Positions 7,433 through 15,760 of a stretch of DNA of 31,970 nt are shown here, piece after piece. Position numbers and translations under genes: made by a program. Under the pieces are notes generated by a model, which saw nothing but the letters and a program-made list of their open reading frames with translations, had not been told where the DNA came from and searched no databases. Source of the stretch: an uncultured Muribaculaceae bacterium. Lineage in GTDB: Bacteria > Bacteroidota > Bacteroidia > Bacteroidales > Muribaculaceae. The stretch's first letter is position 1. Each line of letters begins with the position of its first letter. The DNA lies in contig CAJTMM010000006.1 in assembly GCA_910577465.1 (NCBI GenBank), positions 6,400 through 38,369 of the forward strand, given 5' to 3'.

Positions 7433-8635
7433 ATGTTACACTATCCACTTACAAATTTACTGCCGGTCGATGCTAATGGTTATTACGGTGAGTTCGGCGG
7501 CGCGTATGTGCCAGAGCAATTGAAAGCTAATATAGATGAATTGGATAAGGCGTTCCGCAGATATGTCGATGATTCTGCATTCAATGCCGAGTTTGACCGT
7601 CTGTTGCATGATTACGTAGGGCGTCCGACGCCACTTTATCGTGCCGATAAATTAAGTGAGATTTATGGTACTAACATATTTCTTAAACGGGAGGACCTGA
7701 ATCATACAGGTGCTCACAAGATAAATAATGCGATAGGGTTAGGTTTGCTCGCGAAGCGCATGGGCAAGCGGCGTATCATAGCTGAAACCGGAGCCGGACA
7801 ACATGGTGTTGCCGCAGCCACGGTTGCCGCTCTGCTTGGTTTGGAGTGTTCGGTATATATGGGCGCCGAGGATGTAAAGCGGCAACGTCCGAATGTGCTT
7901 CGCATGGAGATGCTCGGGGCCACCGTCGTACCGGTGACCTCGGGTAACTCCACTCTTAACAATGCAGTCGATGCCGCACTTGCAGCATGGTGTGCCGCTC
8001 CTGACGAGACATTCTATCTTATAGGCAGTGCTGTAGGACCGCATCCTTATCCCGAAATGGTGGCGCGTTTCCAATCGGTTATAAGTTTTGAGATTAAAAA
8101 GCAGTTGAAAGAGATGACCGGACGTGAGAACCCTGATTACGTGATAGCATGCATAGGCGGAGGAAGTAATGCTGCCGGTGCATTCTATCATTTTATAAAT
8201 GAGCCGGATGTTAAACTTATAGCCGTTGAAGCTGCCGGCAAGGGGGTGGAAACGGACGAAACTGCGGCGTCAATAACCCAAGGGACGGCAACCGTGTTGC
8301 ATGGGTCGCGCACGATGGTGCTTACGGATGACGGTGGCAATGTGAGGGAGGCGTATTCCATTTCAGCCGGATTGGATTATCCCGGGATAGGTCCGTTGCA
8401 GGCTCATCTTGCATCAATAGGCAGAACTAAAGTAGTGGCGGTTGATGATGATGCTGCATTGAAAGGCGCGTTGATGTTGTCACGTACCGAAGGTATAATT
8501 CCGGCGTTAGAGAGTTCTCATGCACTTGGTGCACTTGATGCAGTGAAGTTCGGACCTGACGATGTGGTGGTGATAAATCTGTCCGGTAGGGGAGACAAGG
8601 ATATGGATACTTACATGAAGGGATGTATTATTTAA
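7433..8635 (+). CDS. trpB: Tryptophan synthase beta chain
   Basis: 400 residues from the ATG at 7433. It joins indole and L-serine to make L-tryptophan, using pyridoxal phosphate, normally in an alpha2-beta2 complex with TrpA. The PLP lysine is Lys96 in HTGAHKINNA, the catalytic Glu is Glu118 in AETGAGQHG, and GGGSNA binds the cofactor phosphate. It is a canonical TrpB1 with the usual length. An upstream in-frame ATG at 7400 would add 11 residues, but it falls in the 3' arm of the attenuator next to the T-run, so 7433 is preferred. No other trp gene is in the window: DUF486 lies divergently upstream and an S41 protease gene converges on it, with the two stop codons sharing bases (8632-8635). 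Expression is probably set by the Trp leader. Confidence 0.96.
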   Translation: MLHYPLTNLLPVDANGYYGEFGGAYVPEQLKANIDELDKAFRRYVDDSAFNAEFDRLLHDYVGRPTPLYRADKLSEIYGTNIFLKREDLNHTGAHKINNAIGLGLLAKRMGKRRIIAETGAGQHGVAAATVAALLGLECSVYMGAEDVKRQRPNVLRMEMLGATVVPVTSGNSTLNNAVDAALAAWCAAPDETFYLIGSAVGPHPYPEMVARFQSVISFEIKKQLKEMTGRENPDYVIACIGGGSNAAGAFYHFINEPDVKLIAVEAAGKGVETDETAASITQGTATVLHGSRTMVLTDDGGNVREAYSISAGLDYPGIGPLQAHLASIGRTKVVAVDDDAALKGALMLSRTEGIIPALESSHALGALDAVKFGPDDVVVINLSGRGDKDMDTYMKGCII

Positions 8636-9660
8636 TCCCCGAGTCCCGAAGCTGTTCTCTGGATATAGCTGATAGCGAAATCAAGGATTGTGTCGTGGCC
8701 ATCCAATGCGGCTTGCGGATCCATGTCCACGGCACATCCTTCAGTGGGTTCTATTCCGAATTCTGTGGTATTGCCATCAGAATCAAGGATTGAGCATGCT
8801 GAGAATCGTATTCCCCATCCGTTGGGCAGTTCCGAACTATACGGCATGCCGCTGCCCCCCCCCGTGGTACTGCCTATGATTGTCACATTGGGTAGTGATT
8901 TCATTATGGACACAAAATTGTTTGCAGCACTGAATGTACTTCTGTTGGTAAGGACTACGACAGGTTTGCCCCATGAGAGGTGGCCATCGCCTATCGGGTC
9001 GATATGGTAGGCGTAAGGTTTGGAAAAGTCTTTGTGACCGGGACCTGTCTTATGGCTTATGTATCCCGCCAGGATACGCCGGTCAATGAAGCGGTTGACA
9101 ATATCCTCTACATTGGTTAGGTTACCGCCGCCATTATCACGGACATCGATAATCAATGCTTCCGCCCTTAGAAAGTAAGCGAGGATGTAATCCATATTTC
9201 CGGCTCCGATACCCGACTCAAATGAGGAGTAATGTATGTAGCCTATATTTTCGCTGAGCAGTCCGTAGTCAAAGGCTCCGAGCGTACGGTAATTGAAGTT
9301 GAAATAATATTGCTGTATGATGCGGGCATCGTAGTTCTGTGGATAATCGCTCCACCATTTCCGGTAGAAAGATGATGCGAATGGCGCTGAGAGATTGGTA
9401 TGACCGTCGCGTAGTTCATTAATCATGTCGCTGCATAGTTCGAATAGAGACTGCGAGCCCATGTTATTGTGTACGCGTTGGGCATAACGGTCATGAATCT
9501 CATCCCAGTCCACACCCTTTTCATCAAAGAAACAGTAATGTTCATCAAGAATAGTCCATAATGCTTCGAAATTCCCTTTTGCGTTGTTGCCATATTCCGG
9601 AATATCGTGGCAGCTTGTAAATAAGAGTATAGAGAGCAGTGCTGTGATAATATTTTTCAT
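8632..9660 (-). CDS. S41-family (C-terminal processing/tricorn-like) peptidase lipoprotein
   Basis: 342 residues. A short hydrophobic N-terminus ends in the lipobox LFTSC (Cys17), so it is anchored to a membrane on the periplasmic side. Residues 25-110 form the helical region common to Bacteroidota S41 proteins. The catalytic half (about 135-320) contains IDVRDNGGGN (172-180), the nucleophile region NRSTFSAAN with Ser244 the likely nucleophile, and GSTTGGGSG (263-271). No PDZ domain is evident. The substrate is unknown. The Gly-rich turn is encoded by nine consecutive G on the coding strand (C9 at 8855-8863), a run prone to slippage; the frame is intact here. It is last in the probable operon parC, DUF3316, S41, 27 bases after its neighbour. 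Confidence 0.9.
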   Translation of the reverse strand: MKNIITALLSILLFTSCHDIPEYGNNAKGNFEALWTILDEHYCFFDEKGVDWDEIHDRYAQRVHNNMGSQSLFELCSDMINELRDGHTNLSAPFASSFYRKWWSDYPQNYDARIIQQYYFNFNYRTLGAFDYGLLSENIGYIHYSSFESGIGAGNMDYILAYFLRAEALIIDVRDNGGGNLTNVEDIVNRFIDRRILAGYISHKTGPGHKDFSKPYAYHIDPIGDGHLSWGKPVVVLTNRSTFSAANNFVSIMKSLPNVTIIGSTTGGGSGMPYSSELPNGWGIRFSACSILDSDGNTTEFGIEPTEGCAVDMDPQAALDGHDTILDFAISYIQRTASGLGD

Positions 9661-9687
9661 TGCTGTATCCTTAATGGTGTGTATCTG

Positions 9688-10530
9688 TTAGTATGTAGCG
9701 GAAATGGTACGTGCGTCCGGCGATAGTTTTTTGCGTGGATTCAGTGAAATCCATTCGCCGGATATGCCTATTACCGCGCAATGTGTAAAGATATGTGTTA
9801 CGACATGATTGATTTTAGTTGACAGGATTTTACCTGAGTATCCGAGCCTGAGTGATGTTCCACCGAAATGAAGGTCGGCGGTGAGTTGGTTGTCGAGTTT
9901 AAAATAGTTTCCCCACCATGCGCAATGAGCCAGTCCCGATCGGTTGCCGAGATATATTTCATAATATAACTCCCCGTAATCGGGTGCGAAAAACGCTCCG
10001 ATTACCGGTAGGGTAGGTTGGTAGCGTAGGGTTACCGGCAGGCGTCCTATGTTGCCGTTCCATGATGCGTAGGCGGTGGCGTTGACTGTTACGGCAGCTT
10101 TAGCTGATGCCGGATTGTTCCCGTTTCGGTTAAGGTACAGGCATCCAATTTCAGCTTCGGCAGCACCACCGGCTCCTATTGTAATTCCATAAGGCATACG
10201 CCATCGGTGCATCATGCCCCATGAGAAATCCAATCCGGCATACCACATTGAGGCGTTGCCGACAAGATTATCAGTGCGGTCAACATCAAGGTTCAATTTT
10301 AATTGCATGACCCACTTGTCAGGAGAAAATCTCATCGCCTGCATTCGTTCATAGCCTATGCCCGCCTGCCATCCGTTATATTTGATTGGTGATAAATAGG
10401 TATCTGCCAGATGTGAAGAACCTATTGACAAGGTATATGCCGATGTTACCGGGCGTATTATGGAATCGGATTGGGCGTATGATGCAAGCGATAAAGTGAC
10501 AAGCATCAGAAAGGTAAGTAAACGGTGCAT
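9688..10530 (-). CDS. DUF3316-like exported beta-rich protein
   Basis: 280 residues. Signal peptide, about 1-19, ending SYAQ, so exported. The mature part alternates Tyr/Trp/Gly-rich beta strands and looks like a small outer-membrane beta barrel. Segments such as YYEIYLGNRSGL, AHCAWWGNYFKLDNQL and LGYSGKILSTKINHVVTHIF fit my memory of the DUF3316 family found in Bacteroidota; function is unknown. It starts 39 bases after parC ends and is followed by the S41 lipoprotein, so the three are likely co-transcribed. The link with parC looks positional, not functional. Confidence 0.75.
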   Translation of the reverse strand: MHRLLTFLMLVTLSLASYAQSDSIIRPVTSAYTLSIGSSHLADTYLSPIKYNGWQAGIGYERMQAMRFSPDKWVMQLKLNLDVDRTDNLVGNASMWYAGLDFSWGMMHRWRMPYGITIGAGGAAEAEIGCLYLNRNGNNPASAKAAVTVNATAYASWNGNIGRLPVTLRYQPTLPVIGAFFAPDYGELYYEIYLGNRSGLAHCAWWGNYFKLDNQLTADLHFGGTSLRLGYSGKILSTKINHVVTHIFTHCAVIGISGEWISLNPRKKLSPDARTISATY

Positions 10531-10569
10531 TGCGTAGCGGTAAGGTATAGTTGATGTGGATTATAGGAG

Positions 10570-13248
10570 TTAGAAAATGCGTTGTTGTCCGGTAATCTCA
10601 TCGCGCACTTCATCCTCTGATTTGTTTTCATCGGTTTCAGTATCGCTGTCAATCAAATCGTTGTCGATATTGACTTCCGTGTCTTGAAGCTCATTCTCTT
10701 CTATTTCCAACGGAGTTGTCTCTACGATAGATTCGACATTGAATGTGGTGATGCGTTTGCCTTTGGCTCGTAACGACTTCACTGCAATAAATTCCGGAGC
10801 TGTGATAATGAAGCTTCCACGGAAAGCATCATCCCCACCCATGGTTACCTCAAACCGTGCTCCCGGGGCATCGGATAGGGCTATCAACTCTGACTTGTCG
10901 TTTTCCCCTATGAAGCTCTGTTTCTTGGTGGTAGGTTCAAATGTGAAACGCTTGAGATACGGGTAATTCTGTTGGTCGGCGTCCCGTACCACTGCTGTCC
11001 ATACCTGTTTGGGACGAAGACGCTCTATGCGTAAGATGTTTTCCTCATAATGATTGGCGATGTCGAAGGATGAGGTGTAGTATTCTCCATTTTTAAGAAT
11101 GACGAGTACCAGGTCATTGCCCATGAATTCACCGAGGAACTCACCTCGTCCGTCATAATTCAGACGCAGAACATCGGGGTCAAACCACACTTGTCGTCCT
11201 CCTAAAGTGGACTTGCCTTTCTCTTTAAGCGTGAATCTGTGGACTTCGTTCTTGGTTACGATATTGCCCATGGCTCCTTTACCTTTTATGGCAAGTTCTC
11301 CGAAGTCTACATCTATGAACAGACTTTTCAGGCGTGGCTTGGGTTTCAATGTCACTTTCACCACTTCGGCTTCCCCATTGGGATTGGCGGTGAACCATAC
11401 GATTTTCGAACCGGGGAGACCTTGGGTTATATTATATTCCTTGTCTCGGGTGACACCGGTGACGTTGAAACGTTTCATGTAGTAAATACCACCTTTGCCG
11501 TTCTGGTATATCACATTGTATATCGTGCGGGCATCATTGCGTTTGAATACGTTGATGTACAAAATGTTTTTACCTACAAACATTTTGTCCTGAACCTTGC
11601 ACACCTTGTATCGTCCGTCCTTGTAGAAGATTATGATATCATCGAGTTCGGAGCAGGTACACAGGTATTCATCCTTTTTAAGTGAGGTACCCACGAAACC
11701 TTCTTCTCTGTTGATATATAGCTTCTCGTTGGCTTCGGCTACAGTGGCAGCTTCGATATTGTCGAAACTTCTTATTACAGTGCGGCGGGGATATGCAGCT
11801 CCGTATTTCTGCTTGAGTGATTCGTACCAACGTATGGTATAATCCGTAAGATTGGAGAGTTCACTCTGAAGATGACTGATTTTTTCCTTATAGGCGGCGA
11901 TATTCTCTTCCGCTTGACGAGAGTTGAATTTGAGAATCCGTCCCATTTTGATTTCAAACAGTCGTTCGATATCTTCCGAGGTAACTTCGCGTACCATTTT
12001 GGGTTTCCATGGCTCAAGCCTATGGTCGATATGTGCGATAGCGGCTTCCTTGCTGGCACTTTCTTCAAATTCCTTGTCTTTGTATATGCGTTCTTCTATG
12101 AATATTCGCTCAAGTGAAGCGAAGTGCAGCTGTTCGTTGACTTCGTCAAGCTGTATTTCAAGCTCAGCCTTGAGTATTGATTGTGTCGACTCGACATTGC
12201 GTCGCAGCACATCGCTCACGCCAATGAAGTGCGGCTTGTTGTCGTAAATTACGCAACAGTTTGGAGATACCGGAAGCTCACAATCAGTGAACGCATATAG
12301 CGCATCAATAGTCTTGTCGCTTGATGTTCCCGGAAGTAAGTGAACGAGAATCAATGCGGTTTCGGCGGTATTGTCATCGACCTTGCGAATCTTTATTTTG
12401 CCTTTCTCAAAAGCTTTAAGGATGGATTCTATCAGCGAGCCTGTAGTGGTGCCATAGGGGATTTCTGTTATGGCGAGGGTCTTGTTGTCGATTTTCTCGA
12501 TTTTCGCGCGCACACGTACCTTGCCGCCACGGGCACCATCGTTATAGCGGTTTACGTCAATGAACCCACCGGTGGGGAAATCGGGGTAAAGTGTGAAATC
12601 CTCACCTTTGAGGTATGCTACAGCCGCATCAAGAATCTCGTTGAAATTGTGTGGGAGAATAAGTGATGACAATCCTGCCGCGATACCACCGACGCCTTGT
12701 GAAAGCAACAATGGGAATTTGGCAGGAAGGGTGACGGGTTCTTTTTTTCGTCCGTCATAGCTGAGTGTCCATTCAGTAACTTTGGGGTTGTAGAGGGTGT
12801 CAAGTGCAAATTGCGACAGACGGGCCTCTATGTAACGACCGGCTGCTGCTGATGCGCCAGTAAGGATATTACCCCAGTTTCCTTGGGTCTCAACCAATAA
12901 ATCTTTCTGTCCGAGTTGAACCAACGCCCCATAGATTGACGCATCGCCGTGTGGGTGATATTGCATGGTGTTACCGACAATATTTGCCACTTTATTGAAT
13001 CGGCCGTCGTCGAGCGTTTTCATCGAGTGCAGGATTCGACGTTGCACCGGCTTTAATCCGTCGTTGATATGCGGTATGGCTCTGTCAAGTATAGTGTATG
13101 ATGCATAATCAAGATACCAGCTCTGAAACATACCGCGGAGCTGTTGGCGGACAACGTCGTCGGAAAGATCAACAAACATGGATGCGAAACCTCCTTCGGT
13201 GGCTTCGCCGCTCTCTTCTATTTCATCGGTATATGTTTCGTCGCTCAT
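10570..13248 (-). CDS. parC: DNA topoisomerase IV subunit A (ParC; GyrA-family)
   Basis: 892 residues from the ATG at 13246-13248. A TTG-initiated extension to 13299 overlaps the promoter -7 box and is rejected. ParC cuts and rejoins DNA, with ParE supplying the ATPase, to unlink sister chromosomes. The breakage domain has QRRILHSM, HPHGDASIYG (98-107) and GRYIEARLS with the active Tyr139. A coiled tower domain and a C-terminal beta-pinwheel (about 530-830) follow, then an acidic tail rich in Glu and Asp. The pinwheel shows no GyrA-box (QRRGGRG), which favours ParC over GyrA. At the quinolone pocket the position of GyrA Ser83 is Ala103, with Ser next to it. parE is not adjacent. Confidence 0.88.
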   Translation of the reverse strand: MSDETYTDEIEESGEATEGGFASMFVDLSDDVVRQQLRGMFQSWYLDYASYTILDRAIPHINDGLKPVQRRILHSMKTLDDGRFNKVANIVGNTMQYHPHGDASIYGALVQLGQKDLLVETQGNWGNILTGASAAAGRYIEARLSQFALDTLYNPKVTEWTLSYDGRKKEPVTLPAKFPLLLSQGVGGIAAGLSSLILPHNFNEILDAAVAYLKGEDFTLYPDFPTGGFIDVNRYNDGARGGKVRVRAKIEKIDNKTLAITEIPYGTTTGSLIESILKAFEKGKIKIRKVDDNTAETALILVHLLPGTSSDKTIDALYAFTDCELPVSPNCCVIYDNKPHFIGVSDVLRRNVESTQSILKAELEIQLDEVNEQLHFASLERIFIEERIYKDKEFEESASKEAAIAHIDHRLEPWKPKMVREVTSEDIERLFEIKMGRILKFNSRQAEENIAAYKEKISHLQSELSNLTDYTIRWYESLKQKYGAAYPRRTVIRSFDNIEAATVAEANEKLYINREEGFVGTSLKKDEYLCTCSELDDIIIFYKDGRYKVCKVQDKMFVGKNILYINVFKRNDARTIYNVIYQNGKGGIYYMKRFNVTGVTRDKEYNITQGLPGSKIVWFTANPNGEAEVVKVTLKPKPRLKSLFIDVDFGELAIKGKGAMGNIVTKNEVHRFTLKEKGKSTLGGRQVWFDPDVLRLNYDGRGEFLGEFMGNDLVLVILKNGEYYTSSFDIANHYEENILRIERLRPKQVWTAVVRDADQQNYPYLKRFTFEPTTKKQSFIGENDKSELIALSDAPGARFEVTMGGDDAFRGSFIITAPEFIAVKSLRAKGKRITTFNVESIVETTPLEIEENELQDTEVNIDNDLIDSDTETDENKSEDEVRDEITGQQRIF

Positions 13249-13296
13249 GGGATATTGTTGGTTTTTTATTTTTTTACGGAATTCCGCACTCACATA

Positions 13297-13328
13297 CAAA
13301 GATACGAATTAATTAACTTACTTGCAAA
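13297..13328 (-). promoter_or_regulatory. Promoter of the parC operon
   Basis: On the - strand TTTG (13325-13328), 20 bases, then TATCTTTG (13297-13304), a perfect -7 box. The leader would be about 40 bases. This box decides the parC start at 13248. Confidence 0.8.
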
Positions 13329-13361
13329 AAATCATCCGCTGCCTTAATTGGTTGTAATGTC

Positions 13362-13402
13362 TACAAAAAAATGTGAGGGCAGAGTGTTTATTCTGTCCTC
13401 AC
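13362..13402 (-). terminator. Rho-independent terminator of the PepSY-like lipoprotein gene
   Basis: Read on the - strand, an 11-bp stem with one G-U pair (arms 13373-13383 and 13392-13402, 8-base loop) follows the stop codon at 13432 by about 30 bases. It is directly followed by ATTTTTTTGTAG. This is the clearest terminator in the window. Confidence 0.85.
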
Positions 13403-13431
13403 GGTAGTATGGGAAATCGCTTATGCGAGAT

Positions 13432-13947
13432 TTAAATCTGAGTGTCGGGAGTGATGTCGGTATTTGTGTCGGGGATAGCCTTGATTAAGGTTCCATCGGT
13501 CTTGAAGTACAGTTCCATGTCCGTTTGTCCGGCTTTCTCCACCTCTATCAGATAAAAGTCCTTGGTTGTATCGGGATATTCGTACAAGTCAATGTCATCA
13601 ATAGTCCACGAACTGTATTCGGATTGATTGAACGCAGTGTTGATTTCTGTGGGAAGCATGAACAGGTCCTTGCCGTAATCTGTGTCAGTCATGTTCCATG
13701 TGCCGTCAGGCGCAAACCAAGCAGATACTTCCACTTCACGATTGTTGAATTTATCGTATTCAGCTACGTAATATGTACCTTTGCGTTCCCAATCCACGTT
13801 CTTGGCTTCCGGAAATTTTGCCTTGAATGAATCGAGACATGCTTGTGGAATATCTTTTAATTTTGGAGCGTCGTCATCGTCATCGCAACTAACGAACGTG
13901 AATCCGCCAACCAAAGCGATAAGGAGGTAAAATAGTTTAAGTTTCAT
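13432..13947 (-). CDS. PepSY-like (BLIP-fold) putative lipoprotein
   Basis: 171 residues from the ATG at 13945-13947; a longer frame to 14028 overlaps the neighbouring gene and would hide the signal peptide. The hydrophobic leader ends in FVSC (lipobox), followed by a run of Asp, as in many Bacteroidota surface lipoproteins. The body holds two similar halves, each starting with a short helix and ending in strands: LDSFKAKFPEAKNVDWE...YYVAEYD and INTAFNQSEYSSWTIDDI...FYLIEVE. This resembles the PepSY-like/DUF2874 proteins of Bacteroidota. No enzymatic residues are recognisable; binding or inhibitor roles are possible. It lies 77 bases after the DUF4332 gene and ends at a strong terminator. Confidence 0.75.
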   Translation of the reverse strand: MKLKLFYLLIALVGGFTFVSCDDDDDAPKLKDIPQACLDSFKAKFPEAKNVDWERKGTYYVAEYDKFNNREVEVSAWFAPDGTWNMTDTDYGKDLFMLPTEINTAFNQSEYSSWTIDDIDLYEYPDTTKDFYLIEVEKAGQTDMELYFKTDGTLIKAIPDTNTDITPDTQI

Positions 13948-14024
13948 ATCGTATTTATTTGTCATTAATAATCGGTGTAATAACGCATCATACGGATAAT
14001 TGGTTCGTTGCTGCGACAGGTAAA

Positions 14025-14432
14025 TCAATAAGTCATCACGGGTTCAAGTGTTGCCGCATCGTCGATCATGCGTTGGAGCTCGGCGGCAGTGGGCACTCTG
14101 CGGGTTAATTTACGGCTCTCGTTGACTTCTTCCATCTTAGCCGCCAAATTTTCGGCTTTGCGATGACGGAATTCTTTGACGGTGTCAACTCCGGCAGCTT
14201 CAAGGAGTTCGGCAAACTGCGGTCCGACGCCTTTTACCCTAAATAGGTCAGCATGGTTGGTCCAGCGAAGGATGAGCTTCTCGGATATGCCTGTTTCTTC
14301 GGCTAACTTTTGACGACCTCTTGGCGATGCTCCACGTCCGAGCAGTTCGTCAACGGTGTTGATGCCTGCAGCTTGTAGTTTCTCGGCGTACGCTTCACCT
14401 ACACCTTCAATGTCGATGATGTTGTATTTCAT
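14025..14432 (-). CDS. DUF4332 helix-hairpin-helix protein
   Basis: 135 residues, cytoplasmic. Two helix-hairpin-helix units are visible: IIDIEGVGEAYAEKLQAAGI (5-24) and FRVKGVGPQFAELLEAAGVD (about 63-82), each with the GVG hairpin that contacts nucleic-acid backbone in other proteins. This matches DUF4332, whose role is unknown; non-specific DNA binding is a reasonable inference. The start is at an ATG right before the first unit. It lies upstream of the PepSY-like lipoprotein on the same strand; no clean -7 box was found in 14433-14545. Confidence 0.85.
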   Translation of the reverse strand: MKYNIIDIEGVGEAYAEKLQAAGINTVDELLGRGASPRGRQKLAEETGISEKLILRWTNHADLFRVKGVGPQFAELLEAAGVDTVKEFRHRKAENLAAKMEEVNESRKLTRRVPTAAELQRMIDDAATLEPVMTY

Positions 14433-14520
14433 AGTTGTAAAGTTTTTTGGCCGGAAATGCTTTTAGACATTGCCGCCGTGGTTAGTTAATGTTGTTTTAT
14501 GCTATGATAACAATCGATTG

Positions 14521-14575
14521 AATAAAAAAGATTTGCCAATACGAAATACGGAGCGCAAATTTTCGCGCTCCGTAT
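14521..14575 (-). terminator. Probable terminator of the glyS-lemA-FKBP operon
   Basis: A perfect 11-bp stem (ATACGGAGCGC 14546-14556 / GCGCTCCGTAT 14565-14575, 8-base loop) lies about 30 bases after the stop codon of the FKBP gene. On the - strand the T-run (CTTTTTTATT) begins about 15 bases beyond the stem, further than in a classic terminator. Confidence 0.6.
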
Positions 14576-14605
14576 CTTATCTTGTATCGTTATGATAAAT
14601 CTCTA

Positions 14606-15145
14606 TCAAGGGATGAGATAGTCGGGGATGTCTACAAGGCGTATGTTGAATTGCAGGGTTGAGAACGGATTTATTGATGAGGACCCGTTAATGCCGTATC
14701 CTTCGCCGTAGGGGACTATTATCTGGCATGTATCGCCTACTCGCATATCCGACAGGGCTACCTGCCAACCTACTACAACATCCGATAACTGAAAAGTGCG
14801 TACGCTGTCGCTTCCCACTGTAGTAGAGTCAAATGTGGTGCCATTGTAAAGCTTGCCCACATATTTGACTGTGACATGACTTGTGAGAAGTGGAGAAAGA
14901 TTTCCGGCGGTCTCCCGGCGGTCGTTGAAGTAGTGAACCAATACGCCACTCTGTGGATACCATGAGGGTCTTAGATTGGTGTAAAATGGTGTGCCATCGG
15001 GATTGCGCAGTTGTACTTGCTCTTGATACCAGTCGTTGTTGGCTTCGCGCCAATCTTTGTAGTCCGACCAAGTGTTACCGTCATCGCCACATGAAGATGC
15101 GGTAACGGCAATTATTGCGATTGCTAAATATATCAGTTTCTTCAT
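14606..15145 (-). CDS. FKBP-type peptidyl-prolyl isomerase lipoprotein
   Basis: 179 residues. The leader ends in ASSC (lipobox), so it is an envelope lipoprotein. The FKBP domain, about 75-175, has VTVKYVGKLYNGTTFDST, the binding-pocket sequence VVGWQVALSDMRVGDTCQIIVPYGEGYG and the final LQFNIRLVDI strand. It is expected to speed proline isomerisation in exported proteins. The pre-domain segment (about 22-70) is polar and contains several Trp and Tyr. It starts three bases after lemA ends, so the two are translated from one message. The gene ends ahead of the hairpin at 14546-14575. Confidence 0.9.
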   Translation of the reverse strand: MKKLIYLAIAIIAVTASSCGDDGNTWSDYKDWREANNDWYQEQVQLRNPDGTPFYTNLRPSWYPQSGVLVHYFNDRRETAGNLSPLLTSHVTVKYVGKLYNGTTFDSTTVGSDSVRTFQLSDVVVGWQVALSDMRVGDTCQIIVPYGEGYGINGSSSINPFSTLQFNIRLVDIPDYLIP

Positions 15146-15148
15146 CTG

Positions 15149-15733
15149 TTAGTTGTTGAAATCCACCTTAGGAGCTTGCGATGCTCCGGCATCGGCCTTG
15201 AATTGCGGCTTGGCATCGAATCCAAACCATCCGGCGTAAATGACGGTGGGGAATTGTTTGATAGTGGTATTGTAAGTGGCAACAGCTTCCGTATATCGTC
15301 CACGGGCTGTAGTGACACGGTTTTCAGTGCCTTCAAGTTGAACCTGCAGGTCGCGGAAATTTTCGTTGGCTTTGAGGTCCGGATAGTTTTCCGTAACGGC
15401 AAGCAGCGATTTCAAAGCTCCTGTAAGCTCGTTTTGTGCTTCCTGGAACTTGGCAAGGGTTTCTTCGTTGAGGTTGTCGGCATCAATTGTAATTGAAGTG
15501 GCTTTGGCACGAGCTTCGGTCACTTTTTCAAATGTTGATGATTCGTGGGCTGCGTATCCTTTTACGGTATTTACCAAGTTGGGAATCAGGTCAGCGCGAC
15601 GCTGATACTGATTCTCGACTTCGGCCCATGATTGATCCACAGCTTGTTGTTGTTCAACCATTGTGTTGTAGTTACATGACTGCAATGCGATGATTGCTAT
15701 CATGGCTATAATCGAGCGGATTATTAACTTCAT
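15149..15733 (-). CDS. lemA: LemA family protein
   Basis: 194 residues. LemA proteins have one N-terminal membrane helix or lipid anchor and a four-helix bundle. Here the helix ends in LQSC (Cys about 19), a possible lipobox. The family signature is clear: QQQAVDQSWAEVENQYQRR, DLIPNLVNTVKGYA and later YPDLKANENFRDLQ and RYTEAVATYN. The biochemical role is not settled. In many genomes lemA sits next to genes with TPM domains (TPM_phosphatase), but here the partner downstream is an FKBP lipoprotein and upstream is glyS (27-base gap). No separate promoter is seen in that gap. Confidence 0.92.
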   Translation of the reverse strand: MKLIIRSIIAMIAIIALQSCNYNTMVEQQQAVDQSWAEVENQYQRRADLIPNLVNTVKGYAAHESSTFEKVTEARAKATSITIDADNLNEETLAKFQEAQNELTGALKSLLAVTENYPDLKANENFRDLQVQLEGTENRVTTARGRYTEAVATYNTTIKQFPTVIYAGWFGFDAKPQFKADAGASQAPKVDFNN

Positions 15734-15760
15734 TAATGATAGTATTTTATAGAGTTGTTT

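Noticed and set aside
13249..13299. N-terminal extension of ParC from a TTG codon
   Set aside because: It would begin inside the -7 box of the parC promoter, upstream of the expected transcript start; the ATG at 13248 is used.
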